64,000 bases of DNA, from positions 248,001 through 312,000 of the forward strand of contig NC_041787.1 of the NCBI RefSeq assembly GCF_900090045.1, read 5' to 3'. This document shows positions 1 to 10,710 of the stretch, in pieces; position 1 is the first letter of the stretch, and each line of letters begins with the position of its first letter. Both the position numbers and the translations under genes were made by a program. The DNA is from Plasmodium malariae (lineage: Eukaryota; Apicomplexa; Aconoidasida; Haemosporida; Plasmodiidae). The notes beneath the pieces were generated by a model. The model was not told the origin of the DNA. It did no database searches and worked only from the letters and a program-made list of their open reading frames with translations.

Positions 1-1666
1 CATTCTCTATTTTTAGACTTCTAGTTACTATATGGACGTCTAAATTATTGGAATTAAATAAAGTAGTAATCATTTCAACTGATAAGGAAATAATATAACA
101 ATCAACACAAAAATTTATTTTCAAATATTCCACTGTAGACATAATAAATATATTACACTCTTCACAGTTAATTATATTAACAATACTTTTATCATTATTT
201 ATATATAATGTATTTCCATGCAAATTTTTTATTTCATATATATCGTTGTTTATTTTTTCAATTCCGTAATTTGGCATGTTATCATTTTCATAGCACGCCG
301 GGGAGTAAGCACTACGTAAACCATTTCCCTTGTAGCAGTTACTACTGTTGGTACTATAGCTGATACTGTTCCAACTACTATCACTGTTTCCATTACTACT
401 GCTTCCACTAGTGTTCTTTCCGACACATGGAATGTGTGAATTAACCTTCTCACTGGTATAGTCACCCACGCACAAATTATCTAGAAGCCACGTCAATATA
501 TCCTTGGTCTTATACAAAATTTTGTGTTCATTATTTAATAAAAACCTTTCATGTACATTTGTACTATCATTTGTATCTACGATAAAGTCCAAAAACAGAA
601 AATTGTAATTCTTAAAATAAAGTGGTACATCGGTTAATGTACTACTATTTGTAATATCAGTACTAGCTAAAAATGCAATCAGGTAAGTCTTCAAAAAATG
701 CTTATAATTTTTTCCACAAAAATTGAAAAAATCAGATAAATTGGATTTACACATAGAATTGTTTAATTTTGAAAAACTGCCATTAGTACAATTATTAACC
801 GCTCTTGGTGAGTCCATAAAATGAGGCCAACAATCTTCACTTAAACTTTTATCATATTTTTTTCTTATATAATCTATTTTAAGAAATTGTAAAATAATAA
901 AAAATATAACTAACTCTATACATATATTTTCATTTAACCACTCACTACTCCATACATTAAAATGTGCACTTTTTTTTTTCTTCTTATTCTTCTCGCAAGC
1001 ATATTTTCCCTTTTCCCTATTCCCCATGTTACTATAAGGTCGGTTACTCATTCCTTCTTCCTCCTCGTTATCCTTTTTGCCCCTCGCTCGATATTCGTCA
1101 TTGCAACTATTGCAGTTATTGTTACCATCCCCATCACCACCGCCCTTGTCATTCTCATAATCTGCAGTTTCGCTTTCACTCTTTGGACACTCCTCTACTT
1201 CCTTACCATACTTGTGCACACACAATTCTTCTAAAGGAGTGTTAAATATGGTCTTCTGCTGATTTAAATTATTTTTTTTTCTCACACTCTGTAGGGTTAT
1301 ACTCAATAGTATCCACAAAGATTTGCATATATTAGTACTAAAGATGCTAAATAATTGATTGTCTTGATTTTTTATTAAATCATTATATGCTAACCAATTA
1401 TCAAGATTAATATATATCTCTTCATTTAAATTTTCTTCCTTGTTATTATTATTTACTTTTGCATTTTTAAAATGTTCATAAAAATTCTTTAAATAAATTA
1501 ATAATAAGTTCTCATCTAATTTGTTTGTTGTGTATATAATAGCATGATCAAAAATTTCTTTTCTTATAAATAAACTTTTTTCCTTTCTATACTTGTGCAC
1601 ATTTGTCTTGTTATTATCGTTTAATGCAGTACTTTTATTTAGGGCAATTTCATTTTTCTTTTCCAT
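1..1666 (-). CDS. TBCC-domain protein (TBCCD1-like), 3' part beyond window
   Basis: An uninterrupted minus-strand frame runs from an ATG at 1666 (in-frame TAA three codons upstream) through the left edge, giving at least 555 codons. The N-terminal two thirds are Asn/Lys-rich with a Gly/Asp/Glu-rich stretch around 1080-1200. Near the edge (about residue 490 onward) comes the motif INCEECNIFIMSTVEYLKI, followed by a Cys-containing strand repeat. This matches the beta-helix C-CAP/TBCC fold, and closest in feel is TBCCD1, a centrosome/basal-body positioning relative of tubulin cofactor C. The domain is cut by the window edge, so the catalytic-arginine question that separates cofactor C and RP2 from TBCCD1 cannot be answered. 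The gene is divergent from the transporter at 3335. The family call is inference from the visible strand pattern. Confidence 0.7.
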   Translation of the reverse strand, partial: MEKKNEIALNKSTALNDNNKTNVHKYRKEKSLFIRKEIFDHAIIYTTNKLDENLLLIYLKNFYEHFKNAKVNNNNKEENLNEEIYINLDNWLAYNDLIKNQDNQLFSIFSTNICKSLWILLSITLQSVRKKNNLNQQKTIFNTPLEELCVHKYGKEVEECPKSESETADYENDKGGGDGDGNNNCNSCNDEYRARGKKDNEEEEGMSNRPYSNMGNREKGKYACEKNKKKKKSAHFNVWSSEWLNENICIELVIFFIILQFLKIDYIRKKYDKSLSEDCWPHFMDSPRAVNNCTNGSFSKLNNSMCKSNLSDFFNFCGKNYKHFLKTYLIAFLASTDITNSSTLTDVPLYFKNYNFLFLDFIVDTNDSTNVHERFLLNNEHKILYKTKDILTWLLDNLCVGDYTSEKVNSHIPCVGKNTSGSSSNGNSDSSWNSISYSTNSSNCYKGNGLRSAYSPACYENDNMPNYGIEKINNDIYEIKNLHGNTLYINNDKSIVNIINCEECNIFIMSTVEYLKINFCVDCYIISLSVEMITTLFNSNNLDVHIVTRSLKIEN

Positions 1667-2032
1667 GATGCTTTACAACTGGGTTCAATATATTCCTCTT
1701 CCTTTATCATTTGACCTATGTGCGCAGGGATGTGTTTATGCATAAAAGTATGCGCACGAGAAGGTATATTTATATATATATATATATATATAACCTGTGT
1801 GCACTTATCTATCTTTGTATGTATGTGGGCACGTATGGATGTACATTTATACGTGTGACTTTTAAAAATTTTTACTTTCAAATATGTTTGTTCATATTAT
1901 TTCTCCTCTTTTTCCTACTTTTAATTTTCTTCGTTTGTTCAAAGCAGTAACGTGTAATGCTGCTTAAAACTTCCTCTTCGACTATATTCCTCTCCTACGC
2001 ACACTCTTTTTTTTTAAAAGAAAAAAAAAATG

Positions 2033-2107
<75 letters not shown>

Positions 2108-2340
2108 GTATATGCTGTTTACATGAACACGCTTATATGCACACATTTATTTATTTTGTTCTATTTGGTTTTCCTTTATATATTATCTAACAAAGAGCGA
2201 TACATTTTTCTTTTTGCAATTACGTAGCGCTGTTATGCAGTGCTATTTTCGTCATGTTTATTCGTCCCGTTTGTCCTCCTTCCTACGTATGCCTACTTGC
2301 GTATTTACTTATTTGATCGATTTTTTATTTCTTTCTTTCT

Positions 2341-2374
<34 letters not shown>

Positions 2375-2875
2375 AGGCATAACCCGCAAAATGTACACAA
2401 ACTTATTTATCATTGTATAATTGCTGCTTTTTTTTTTTTTTTTTTTTTTTTTTGAAATTTTTTGAAGTTGCACATTATTTTTTCTCCAGTAGTATGTTCA
2501 TCTTTTTAAAAATTTCTTTTTTCCCCAATGCAAATGCATATGTACATGGTATGTATGTATGTTCGTATGTATGTACGTACGTATGTATGTATGTAAATAT
2601 GTATACATACATATATACATATATTTATATACAAATATGTATACATGTTTGTAAATGCATGGGTACTCTTATGCATACCTGCTTTTTCCCCCTTTTAATT
2701 CTTTCCCTAAATTGTGCCAATATATAGCACATCCCTTTATTAAACCCCCGTAACGCGTGTGCACGTTCTCGTATGAATAGCGCAGCAATTACATGTTAGA
2801 GCAAATTAAGCTTTAAAAAAAAAAAAAAAAGAGTAGAAGCATGTTAACTAGCACTACTGCGTAAATCAGCATGTG

Positions 2876-2909
<34 letters not shown>

Positions 2910-3334
2910 TGTTTGCGTGCATATGCTCTAATGCCCATGCAGTTAGTGCCTCATTTTATGAACTATTTTATTAATTCTTTTTGTTATTTCATTTACCCAC
3001 ATTTATACATACCCCATGACGAGTTTCTTTCCCTCTGAGTCTAATACATTGCTATGTACACATCCACATACACACACCTACAGGTGTATGCACATGTGCA
3101 TGTACCTTTTCTTTATTGACAACGATGAGGGGTGACCTGTTATTCTTTTTATTTATAAAAAATAGAAAAGGATGCATATATATTCCTAAACAATTAAATA
3201 TATCTTCTTTTGTTTTTATGTAGTTGTAGTAGTAGTTGCTGTTGTCAAGTTTTACATAAACTTGAAGGTCCTGATACTTTAATTTTAATTTATAATTTAA
3301 TTTTAACTCTAATTTTTTTTTTTTTTTTTTTTAA
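1667..3334. other. Divergent intergenic region, TBCC gene to transporter
   Basis: This is the shared upstream region of two divergent genes. It holds (TA)n tracts at about 1767-1793, 2040-2101 and 2880-2902, poly-T runs at 2345-2370 and 2430-2452, and ATGT-type tandem repeats around 2545-2660. A 32-codon ORF starts with ATG at 3125 and could be an upstream ORF of the transporter message. I see no convincing gene. Confidence 0.7.
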
Positions 3335-6300
3335 ATGAATATACAATCGGCAAGTACCGACGAGGAATCGCACTCTTGTTACATAAAATTAAAAGATGAA
3401 ACATATAAAGCATTCACAAAGGTTAATGTTTTACTGTTTTGTTATTGTTGTTTTATTATATGTACATGGTACATAAATATGGTATGTCTATATCCATTAA
3501 AACTGGATGATTATTATTTTATTTTACATTTCCTGTTACAAGGAATTGGTAGTGTACTTATTGGTTTGTTATCAGACTTATATGGAAGAAAAAGATGCTT
3601 AAATATTTCTTTTGCTATTTTATTTGTCATATTTATTTTAAATTTTGTTACTGTTAAGCCATCTCTCTTTTTGTTTTATCATAACTCCAAATCTTTGAAC
3701 TCCATATTACAAAGAGGTTATTATAATGATCAGATAAAATACAATGATAAAACGTTTTTGAACAATTACCTGGGGGATCATAATTTTATAATGAATAATG
3801 GAGTACAGCTGGGCATATCAAGCAAGTACATGAAGAGGGCCAAAGAGGGGGGAACAAACGAAAGAAATGCATGTAGGGTGATAAGCAGCAAACGAAATGA
3901 GCAAAACGAGAGAAGCAAACTTGACAAGCAAAACGAACTAGATGAAAAATATTCCTCTTCTAAACATTCTAATACGAATAACAGTAGAAACGAAGAATCA
4001 GACAAAAGTCATATAAGTAAAGACAACAAGACAGAAATAGTTTACCCAGTAAAAGTAACAAATAGACGTAGTTTCAATAGCGCAGTTAATATAAAAACAA
4101 GTGAGAGCAATAAATTAAAAAAATATCACTTATCAGTAGGAAGTAATCGTTCCTTAATTGATAATCTTAATGCTCAGAGTAGCATACATAAGGGGGTATT
4201 AGTGGACAGTATAAGGAGCAAAGGTCATCATATAGTAGCTAGTAGTGCTAAAACTAAGAGAAATACTTCATATTCGAAAAAAGGAAGTAGTAATTATTTG
4301 TCGTTTATTCACAATAACCCATCTTACTACAACGTTTTTTATAACAGTAGTAATACAAACAAATCCTTGTCTGAAGACATATATTCAAATCATAAAATAC
4401 ATGATAGTAAAGATTTCATGAAAGACGATAATAAACATGATGATATATTAAACACCACGAATGATCAATATGAAGAAGAAAAAAAAAGGAAAAATAATGT
4501 AATTTTCAGAAATATATACAACAAACTAGTAAGACATATTACTAACCATTTAAATGAAAATTTTAAAAATAAATTGTTTAATAAAAAATATTATCAACGA
4601 TTAATTGGTACATGTATAAGGAATAACCTCAATAATAATTTTTCCAATAATTATGATTCCCTATTTGATATCAATCAATATATGCATATAATGAAAAAAA
4701 AAAATAATTTTTATAAAAATATGAACAAAAAAAATGTAAATACTTTGAACAGTTCATTAGCTAATACAATTAACAATAATTTTTGTAATAATATAGAAAA
4801 AGTATGCACTCGTAAAATGATTTCTATTTATCACGAGAGGGAAAAAATGAACAGAGAAAGTCAGGCAGTCGTATATTTTGACTATTCCCCCAGAATGGAG
4901 GATAATCTTCCGCAGTACAATATTCCCTTCGAAATATTAAATGATGATAAGGACACTTATGAAGACAGCTCTTCACAATTTTGGAAAACAATATATTGTT
5001 TCTTAACTTGTGCAGGAGGATTCTTCACCAAAGGGGTAAGTAATATATTGTGCATTATAATAACAGAAAATATTAAAACTAGCTACAAATCTAAAGCAGT
5101 TTGCTTAATTTTTATTATTGAAAAGTGCTTATTCATTTTGACTCGCTTACTCTTTCTTTTAAATCATCTATGCAATTTTTATTTATTATATAAAGTGAAT
5201 GTGCTCTTTTGCGCTCTTCTTACCTTAATGATGATACTTATTTTGAATATGTTCTTTGATGGTTTTAACATGAGCATGCTAAGGCAGCAAAAGGACAATC
5301 TTGAAAAGTTGTATAGCAAATATTACAGTACTCATGGCGGTGCATATAACGGTGTTTATGGCAGTAAATATAACAGTGCATATTACAGCGCTTCAGCGAG
5401 TAATTCGTGCAGTGCCAACGAACGCATGGAGTGCAAAAAAAATTTAATTAACAGGGAAAGGACAAGTACGGAGAAGAAAATGGCTCAAATGGGCATAATA
5501 GATGTAATGGACGGAATGAACCGAATTGGAAAGGAACAAAATACACTTAATAACCTCTTTAATTGTAAAAATACAAATCAACCTTTTGATAAACATAGGA
5601 ATGGGGGAGCCTGTGTACCTTTTGACATAATTAATTTTTATGAAACAAGCAAAAAATTTCCTGAATGTACGGAAGCTTTAATAAAAAACGAAAGACAAGA
5701 AGGAAACCGAATGATGGGGGGAATACACATAAATGCAGACCACGAAGTAGATAGAAATAAAAATGTCCATCCTAACAGTTCATTAAATAAACCAATTTAC
5801 AGCACCAACATGGTAAGTAATAACCAAAGCACAAACAATTCCAGTACATATTCTTCAAATAGTTTTGCAATATTTGAACTACATTGCAATACAGATATGG
5901 AAATGATTAAAGGAAAATATTGCATAAAGTATGATGATATTTTAAAAGGTACTTTCAATTTTGAAGAAAAAGAGGAAATATGTTTACTTTTTAAGCTCCA
6001 CAGAAATGAAGAATTTTTAAAATATAAAGAAAATTTACAAAAAAATAAAAAATTTTATGTGTACTTACAATGGATATCATACACATTAAAAGCACATAGG
6101 TACCTTATATCTGCATTCTGTTTGTTATATTATCTTTTTAATTTTTTATATATTAGCTTTTTTATAATTTATAATATATTTATATATGATGTAAAAGGAG
6201 CAATACATTTTTATTCATTTAATAATTCCTTTTTAATCTTAAATTCAGTTATTTTAATTTTTTATTTTTTACTTTATTATCAATTCAATAATATAGTGTT

Positions 6301-6805
6301 AAAAATGTTATATATTTTTGGGCTTTTAGTTATTACATTTTTTTCATTTGCATATCTCATATTTATAAATGCAATATCGTCCTATGGCATGTTACCATGG
6401 GATAAGGCATATATTGTTTATACCATGGTGTTTTATTTATTTCTTCTTATACCCAATATTTCGTTATTTACATTTTTTATTAATTGCACACATACAATAT
6501 GTAAAGGATTTTTACTTGGTCTATTTGTCCTTTTTGGTAATCTTGGCTTTATTACATATGCTATTATAAAATTTTTTATAATTTCAAAATATTTGACATT
6601 ATTTAATTTAATTTTTTCATGTATCATTTGTATTTTGTCTTCTGTAATAATTATTTTGTTTATTCCTCACTTCAGTTTATCAATTGATTACCATGTAATT
6701 GACGCTTCCTACTTTCATCATTTTTTGTTCTACATGTACACAAGGCAAACTATCCCACCCCACTTTGCAAACATGCCCCTTGCATGTGAAGCATATGGCA
6801 GTTGA
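3335..6805 (+). CDS. Major facilitator superfamily transporter with two giant loops
   Basis: A single 1156-codon exon encodes an integral membrane transporter. Hydrophobic segments cluster in three blocks, about residues 30-107 (three spans), 548-645 (three spans) and 922-1115 (about six spans), giving the 12 spans of an MFS carrier. The loop after span 2 carries the MFS signature GLLSDLYGRKR at residues 77-87, which supports the family call. Between spans 3 and 4 lies an insertion of roughly 430 residues rich in Asn, Ser and Lys. A second of about 260 residues, with Gly/Tyr/Ser repeats, occupies the central cytosolic loop. Such loops are common in Plasmodium but these are large even so. The substrate cannot be told from sequence. 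The start ATG follows a 20-base T run. The N-terminus and motif resemble organic ion/sugar-type MFS members, but that is a guess. Confidence 0.82.
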   Translation: MNIQSASTDEESHSCYIKLKDETYKAFTKVNVLLFCYCCFIICTWYINMVCLYPLKLDDYYFILHFLLQGIGSVLIGLLSDLYGRKRCLNISFAILFVIFILNFVTVKPSLFLFYHNSKSLNSILQRGYYNDQIKYNDKTFLNNYLGDHNFIMNNGVQLGISSKYMKRAKEGGTNERNACRVISSKRNEQNERSKLDKQNELDEKYSSSKHSNTNNSRNEESDKSHISKDNKTEIVYPVKVTNRRSFNSAVNIKTSESNKLKKYHLSVGSNRSLIDNLNAQSSIHKGVLVDSIRSKGHHIVASSAKTKRNTSYSKKGSSNYLSFIHNNPSYYNVFYNSSNTNKSLSEDIYSNHKIHDSKDFMKDDNKHDDILNTTNDQYEEEKKRKNNVIFRNIYNKLVRHITNHLNENFKNKLFNKKYYQRLIGTCIRNNLNNNFSNNYDSLFDINQYMHIMKKKNNFYKNMNKKNVNTLNSSLANTINNNFCNNIEKVCTRKMISIYHEREKMNRESQAVVYFDYSPRMEDNLPQYNIPFEILNDDKDTYEDSSSQFWKTIYCFLTCAGGFFTKGVSNILCIIITENIKTSYKSKAVCLIFIIEKCLFILTRLLFLLNHLCNFYLLYKVNVLFCALLTLMMILILNMFFDGFNMSMLRQQKDNLEKLYSKYYSTHGGAYNGVYGSKYNSAYYSASASNSCSANERMECKKNLINRERTSTEKKMAQMGIIDVMDGMNRIGKEQNTLNNLFNCKNTNQPFDKHRNGGACVPFDIINFYETSKKFPECTEALIKNERQEGNRMMGGIHINADHEVDRNKNVHPNSSLNKPIYSTNMVSNNQSTNNSSTYSSNSFAIFELHCNTDMEMIKGKYCIKYDDILKGTFNFEEKEEICLLFKLHRNEEFLKYKENLQKNKKFYVYLQWISYTLKAHRYLISAFCLLYYLFNFLYISFFIIYNIFIYDVKGAIHFYSFNNSFLILNSVILIFYFLLYYQFNNIVLKMLYIFGLLVITFFSFAYLIFINAISSYGMLPWDKAYIVYTMVFYLFLLIPNISLFTFFINCTHTICKGFLLGLFVLFGNLGFITYAIIKFFIISKYLTLFNLIFSCIICILSSVIIILFIPHFSLSIDYHVIDASYFHHFLFYMYTRQTIPPHFANMPLACEAYGS

Positions 6806-6978
6806 GCATATTTAGCAATTAAGAATGTTAACTAATTGAGTATGCTAAGCAAGTGCATATGTTTATTTTATTTTACTTCATTTATCACAAAAATATTTTT
6901 ATTTCATAATATCTCCTATTCCGTGTATTTATACCTTTTGTTAATCCATACTGACTTCTCACTATCCAAATGGATTCG

Positions 6979-7026
<48 letters not shown>

Positions 7027-7821
7027 TGTTCCATTTATATGGTTCCTCTTTGCTGTTCATCTCTTTTACTTTCTTGTGCAAATATGTATATATACATGCA
7101 CCTGTTCCTATATCTACACATACTACATGAATGCTTGCACATGTGTGTAACTTTGCATCCCTCATACAAACCGCATTACAGCTTCTACCATTTTCGCTTA
7201 CCAAATTTTAAATTAAAAAATTCAAGTATTTGTTACTATTGGTCGCATCATGTTCTTGTCCCCCTATGCATGCAACTTTCTAATCAAAAAGTAAAAGAAA
7301 CCTCCACCGCTGCACGTATGCACGATACTACCAGAAATAGCACCATTGAAAAAAAAAATAAATAAATAAATATATGATAAATAAATATAAATAAATAAAT
7401 ATAAATAAATAAATATAAATAAATATAAATAAATAAATATAAATAAATATAAATAAATATAAATAAATAAATATAAATAAATAAATATAAATAAATATAA
7501 ATAAATAAATATAAATAAATAAATATAAATAAAAAGCAAACATTTGAATAAATGCATAATCGTACGCATAAATGGGTGCAAAAATAAATACATTAATAAC
7601 TAATCGCTTCATTCTTTCACCCAGCACATTTTTTTATAACCAAAAGGGAGAGCCCCCCCCCCCAATTATTCATCAACCATCTTACAGCGATAAGGAACAA
7701 GGTGGTAGCTTCCTCATATATGTTATGCCGATTAGTGAACAAAATAAAATAAAATAAAATAACAGCCAAATGGCCAAAATGCCTAGCAGCTACTTATACC
7801 AAATGCCACATGCATCATTTT
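6806..7821. other. Convergent intergenic region with AAAT-type repeats
   Basis: This lies between the 3' ends of the transporter and the Sua5 gene. It has a T run (6979-7012) followed by (TG)n, and a long array of AAATAAATAT units at about 7355-7535. Poly-C occurs at 7653-7662 and an AAAAT repeat at 7740-7760. No gene is supported. Confidence 0.7.
7355..7535. repeat. AAATAAATAT-type tandem array
   Basis: Irregularly alternating units of AAAT and ATAT (10-14 bases) are repeated about 15 times. Six-frame reading gives only Ile/Tyr/Leu/Phe strings, so it is non-coding. Confidence 0.9.
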
Positions 7822-9714
7822 CTACGATTTAAAAACCTCAAACTGCTCGTTTTTGTTGATATAACATTTTAACAATTTTCCCGATGCGGATCTAATTATT
7901 CGATCAAAAATGGATAAAGAAACCTCGTCGGATACCTTCAAGTGAACGACTGATATAAGTATGTTCTCCGCTTGATGTTTGATTGCTAAACTTTCTGCCT
8001 GTCTTAGGTATAAAAAAAAATTCTTCATTACATAATTTAACTGCTCTTTTTTTTGCAAACGTTTATCATATGATATATTAATATATTTTAAGAAACGATC
8101 CTGATAATTTAAAAATGTATTTCCTATATCTAAACATATACACTTCAACAAGTTGATACTTGAAATTTTATTTTTCATCATTTCCTTATTTTCATTATCA
8201 TAAATTAAATCTATCATGTATGTAGAAACGAGTGGACTGTAATGGGTTAAAAGTAATCCTGGACTTACTTCGTTCTTCTCTTCCTCCTCTTCTGATTTGT
8301 TATATTCACACTTCGCGAAGCAGCCTTCCTTCTCACCGTTCATTTCATACACACATACATCATTAATCGAGGAGTTATTCATGTTTCTACTCTCCTGCGA
8401 GCCATGATTTGTATTTCTACTCCCATTCTGGCCATGATTTGCATTTCCATTACCATTTTGGCCATGATTTGTATTTTCATTCCCATTCTGGCCATGATTT
8501 GTATTTTCATTCCCATTCATCTGACTTTTATATTTATCTCCTTTGATGGTGCTACCATTTTTGCAAATTCCCTTTTCCCTGTTTTGAAAAAGCCCAATAT
8601 TTTCAAATTTTATTTTTTCATATAAATCAACCTGTATATCACTTAACAAACTGTTGTGCTTCAAAACATATTCAATGTCATCTTTCGTATACTTGCCTCT
8701 CCTGTAAATTTTAATTCGATAATTATACAAACGTTTATACTTTTCAATTTTCTCAAAAATGTATTTTTTAACCTCTTTTCCTTTCCTCTCTTCAATAGAA
8801 TCAAATATATTTTTTAAATTTTCATATATTTCTAAATCTGTATACGCTCCTTTGCAGTTTAAACCCTGTCTTAAATAGTCCATTTCTTCAGTATATTCCT
8901 TTTCATATTCATCATCAGTGGTTATTTCCTCTCTATGGCTGTAATCATCGCCATAATTACTATCATTAGGAATATTACTATAACTATTATGCTCATTAAT
9001 TTTATTGTTATTAGCAATATTATGAAAACTACTATATTTATTACTGTTACTGTTATTATCATTACTATGACAGACACAACCATTAAGGCCGCTAGAAACA
9101 CTTCCCCCTTTGTTCCACATCCCTTTCCTAAATTTTGTAATCTTTAAAACAGTCGATTCGATTCCTATATCACACTGACCATCATCAAAAATTAAAATAT
9201 TTTCATTTTGAAACTCTTCAAAAACATGCAAAGAATTTGTTGGGCTTATGTGCTGAAATTTGTTAGCTGACGGGGCAGCAATTGGTATTCCACAAATTTT
9301 TATAATCTCTCTTGCAATTCTATTATTTGGTATTCGAACAGCACAAAAATTTGTATGAGCTGTTAAAATCAATGGTAAATCTTTTTTTCCTTTAGCTATA
9401 ATAGATAAAGGACCTGGCCAGAAATTTTTATTTAATATATAAATAATATATTTTTCAAAAACATTTACATGATACAACTGATCATATGCTTGTGTTACAT
9501 CATATACATGAGAAATTATTGGATCACTTATGGGTCTATTTTTCATCTGAAATATATTTGTCAATGACTTTTCACTTAATGAATTACCACCTAATCCGTA
9601 TACCGTCTCAGTTGGGAATCCAATCAAATAGTTCATCCCTATATGCTCCTTTAACCTCTTTTTAATATAGTCATGTTTTAATAAATCCTCTCCTTTTATA
9701 ATTTCCGCCATCAT
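7822..9714 (-). CDS. Threonylcarbamoyl-AMP synthase (Sua5/YrdC)
   Basis: This single-exon 630-aa enzyme makes L-threonylcarbamoyl-adenylate from Thr, bicarbonate and ATP, the first step of the t6A37 modification of ANN-decoding tRNAs. The YrdC domain occupies about residues 8-200, with PTETVYGLG at 34-42, WPGPLSII, the RIPN segment and the AAPSAN motif, all typical of the nucleotide and carbonate site. SPGLLLTHYSP, near residue 490, is the linker signature of full Sua5 proteins, which places a Sua5 domain at the C-terminus. A long Asn/Ser/Glu-rich insertion separates the two, and it contains tandem NGNENTNHGQ-type 10-residue repeats. Two adjacent Met codons begin the ORF and either could initiate. 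The gene is convergent with the transporter and divergent from the heme lyase. Location (cytosol, mitochondrion or apicoplast) is not evident. Confidence 0.92.
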   Translation of the reverse strand: MMAEIIKGEDLLKHDYIKKRLKEHIGMNYLIGFPTETVYGLGGNSLSEKSLTNIFQMKNRPISDPIISHVYDVTQAYDQLYHVNVFEKYIIYILNKNFWPGPLSIIAKGKKDLPLILTAHTNFCAVRIPNNRIAREIIKICGIPIAAPSANKFQHISPTNSLHVFEEFQNENILIFDDGQCDIGIESTVLKITKFRKGMWNKGGSVSSGLNGCVCHSNDNNSNSNKYSSFHNIANNNKINEHNSYSNIPNDSNYGDDYSHREEITTDDEYEKEYTEEMDYLRQGLNCKGAYTDLEIYENLKNIFDSIEERKGKEVKKYIFEKIEKYKRLYNYRIKIYRRGKYTKDDIEYVLKHNSLLSDIQVDLYEKIKFENIGLFQNREKGICKNGSTIKGDKYKSQMNGNENTNHGQNGNENTNHGQNGNGNANHGQNGSRNTNHGSQESRNMNNSSINDVCVYEMNGEKEGCFAKCEYNKSEEEEEKNEVSPGLLLTHYSPLVSTYMIDLIYDNENKEMMKNKISSINLLKCICLDIGNTFLNYQDRFLKYINISYDKRLQKKEQLNYVMKNFFLYLRQAESLAIKHQAENILISVVHLKVSDEVSLSIFDRIIRSASGKLLKCYINKNEQFEVFKS

Positions 9715-10710
9715 TTAAAAAAATTTTCAGTGTATTATTTTGAATGTTCCAGATGTCAACACTCACTAAAATATAATTTTTTATTTTCCCATACACGTCC
9801 AAGAATGGAAGTATATATTTACGTATGAATGTATTATTTACTTATGCACATACATCTACGTATACATATATAAACATATGTATACGTATGTATATAGTCT
9901 ACGCGTATATAAAAAATAAGCCAATCATGTTCTTATAAAAAAAGGAGATAAATTTTTATCTCAAAATTTCAGCTTAAATTATATAATAAACGCCTCGTGG
10001 TAGAGCCCCACAATAGGTTCATGCGCTCTACTCCTCTACAGATATACTCTTAATTTGCTTCTACTTCTTTTCACTTAAATAATATAATTTGTAAAAGCAT
10101 CTTTCTCGATCAACCCGTTTGATAAACCTTTTTTGTAAATACGTTTTAAATTCAGCAACTGCAAGGCAATTTTATCTCATTCCATAACTGGAAATGTAAC
10201 TATTATGTACCTATGCATACATACATACATACATACATAAATATATATATATATATATATGATTTATTTACTATTTATACGCATACATATCCATGCGACT
10301 TGCTGATCATAATTTTAGCTTTTTATTTTTCCTCATTCAATTTTTAAAAAAAGCTGTATTATCCTATGCCATCAAAAAAGAGAATATGTAAAATATGTCA
10401 AGAGAAAAAGATTTTATTTATGGCCGTTCGAGTTCAAACAATTATAAATATATTCTTTTCAGTTAAAATATGTATATACATATATATATATTTATGTACT
10501 TGTTTATATATATAATTATATATTTATATAAAAAAAAAAAAAAAAATGGCCTTTTAAAGCTAAAAAATGCGCGCTTACTAGTACAATCCAGCTTTAATAA
10601 TTAAAAATATAAAATGTGGTCATTGATGTTATCCTTTTTTAAAAAAAAAAAATAAAAAAAAAATAAGATACTAACTTAAAACAAATCACCATATTGAAGC
10701 AAAGAATAAA
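9715..10710. other. Divergent promoter region with GC-richer hairpin
   Basis: This separates Sua5 (minus) from the heme lyase (plus). It is mostly TA/CATA repeats, plus a GC-richer patch at about 9990-10045. There GTAGAGC is followed 20 bases later by its complement GCTCTAC, and a second CTCTAC lies just downstream. It could be a small structured RNA or a chance palindrome. There is no ORF. Confidence 0.5.

Noticed and set aside
3125..3223. 32-codon ORF upstream of the transporter as a first exon
   Set aside because: No donor/acceptor pair in phase with the transporter. At most it is an upstream ORF.
7264..7627. Overlapping ORFs of Ile/Tyr/Leu/Phe repeats
   Set aside because: They are translations of an AAAT/ATAT array. 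Similar ORFs elsewhere over (TA)n and poly-T were ignored for the same reason.
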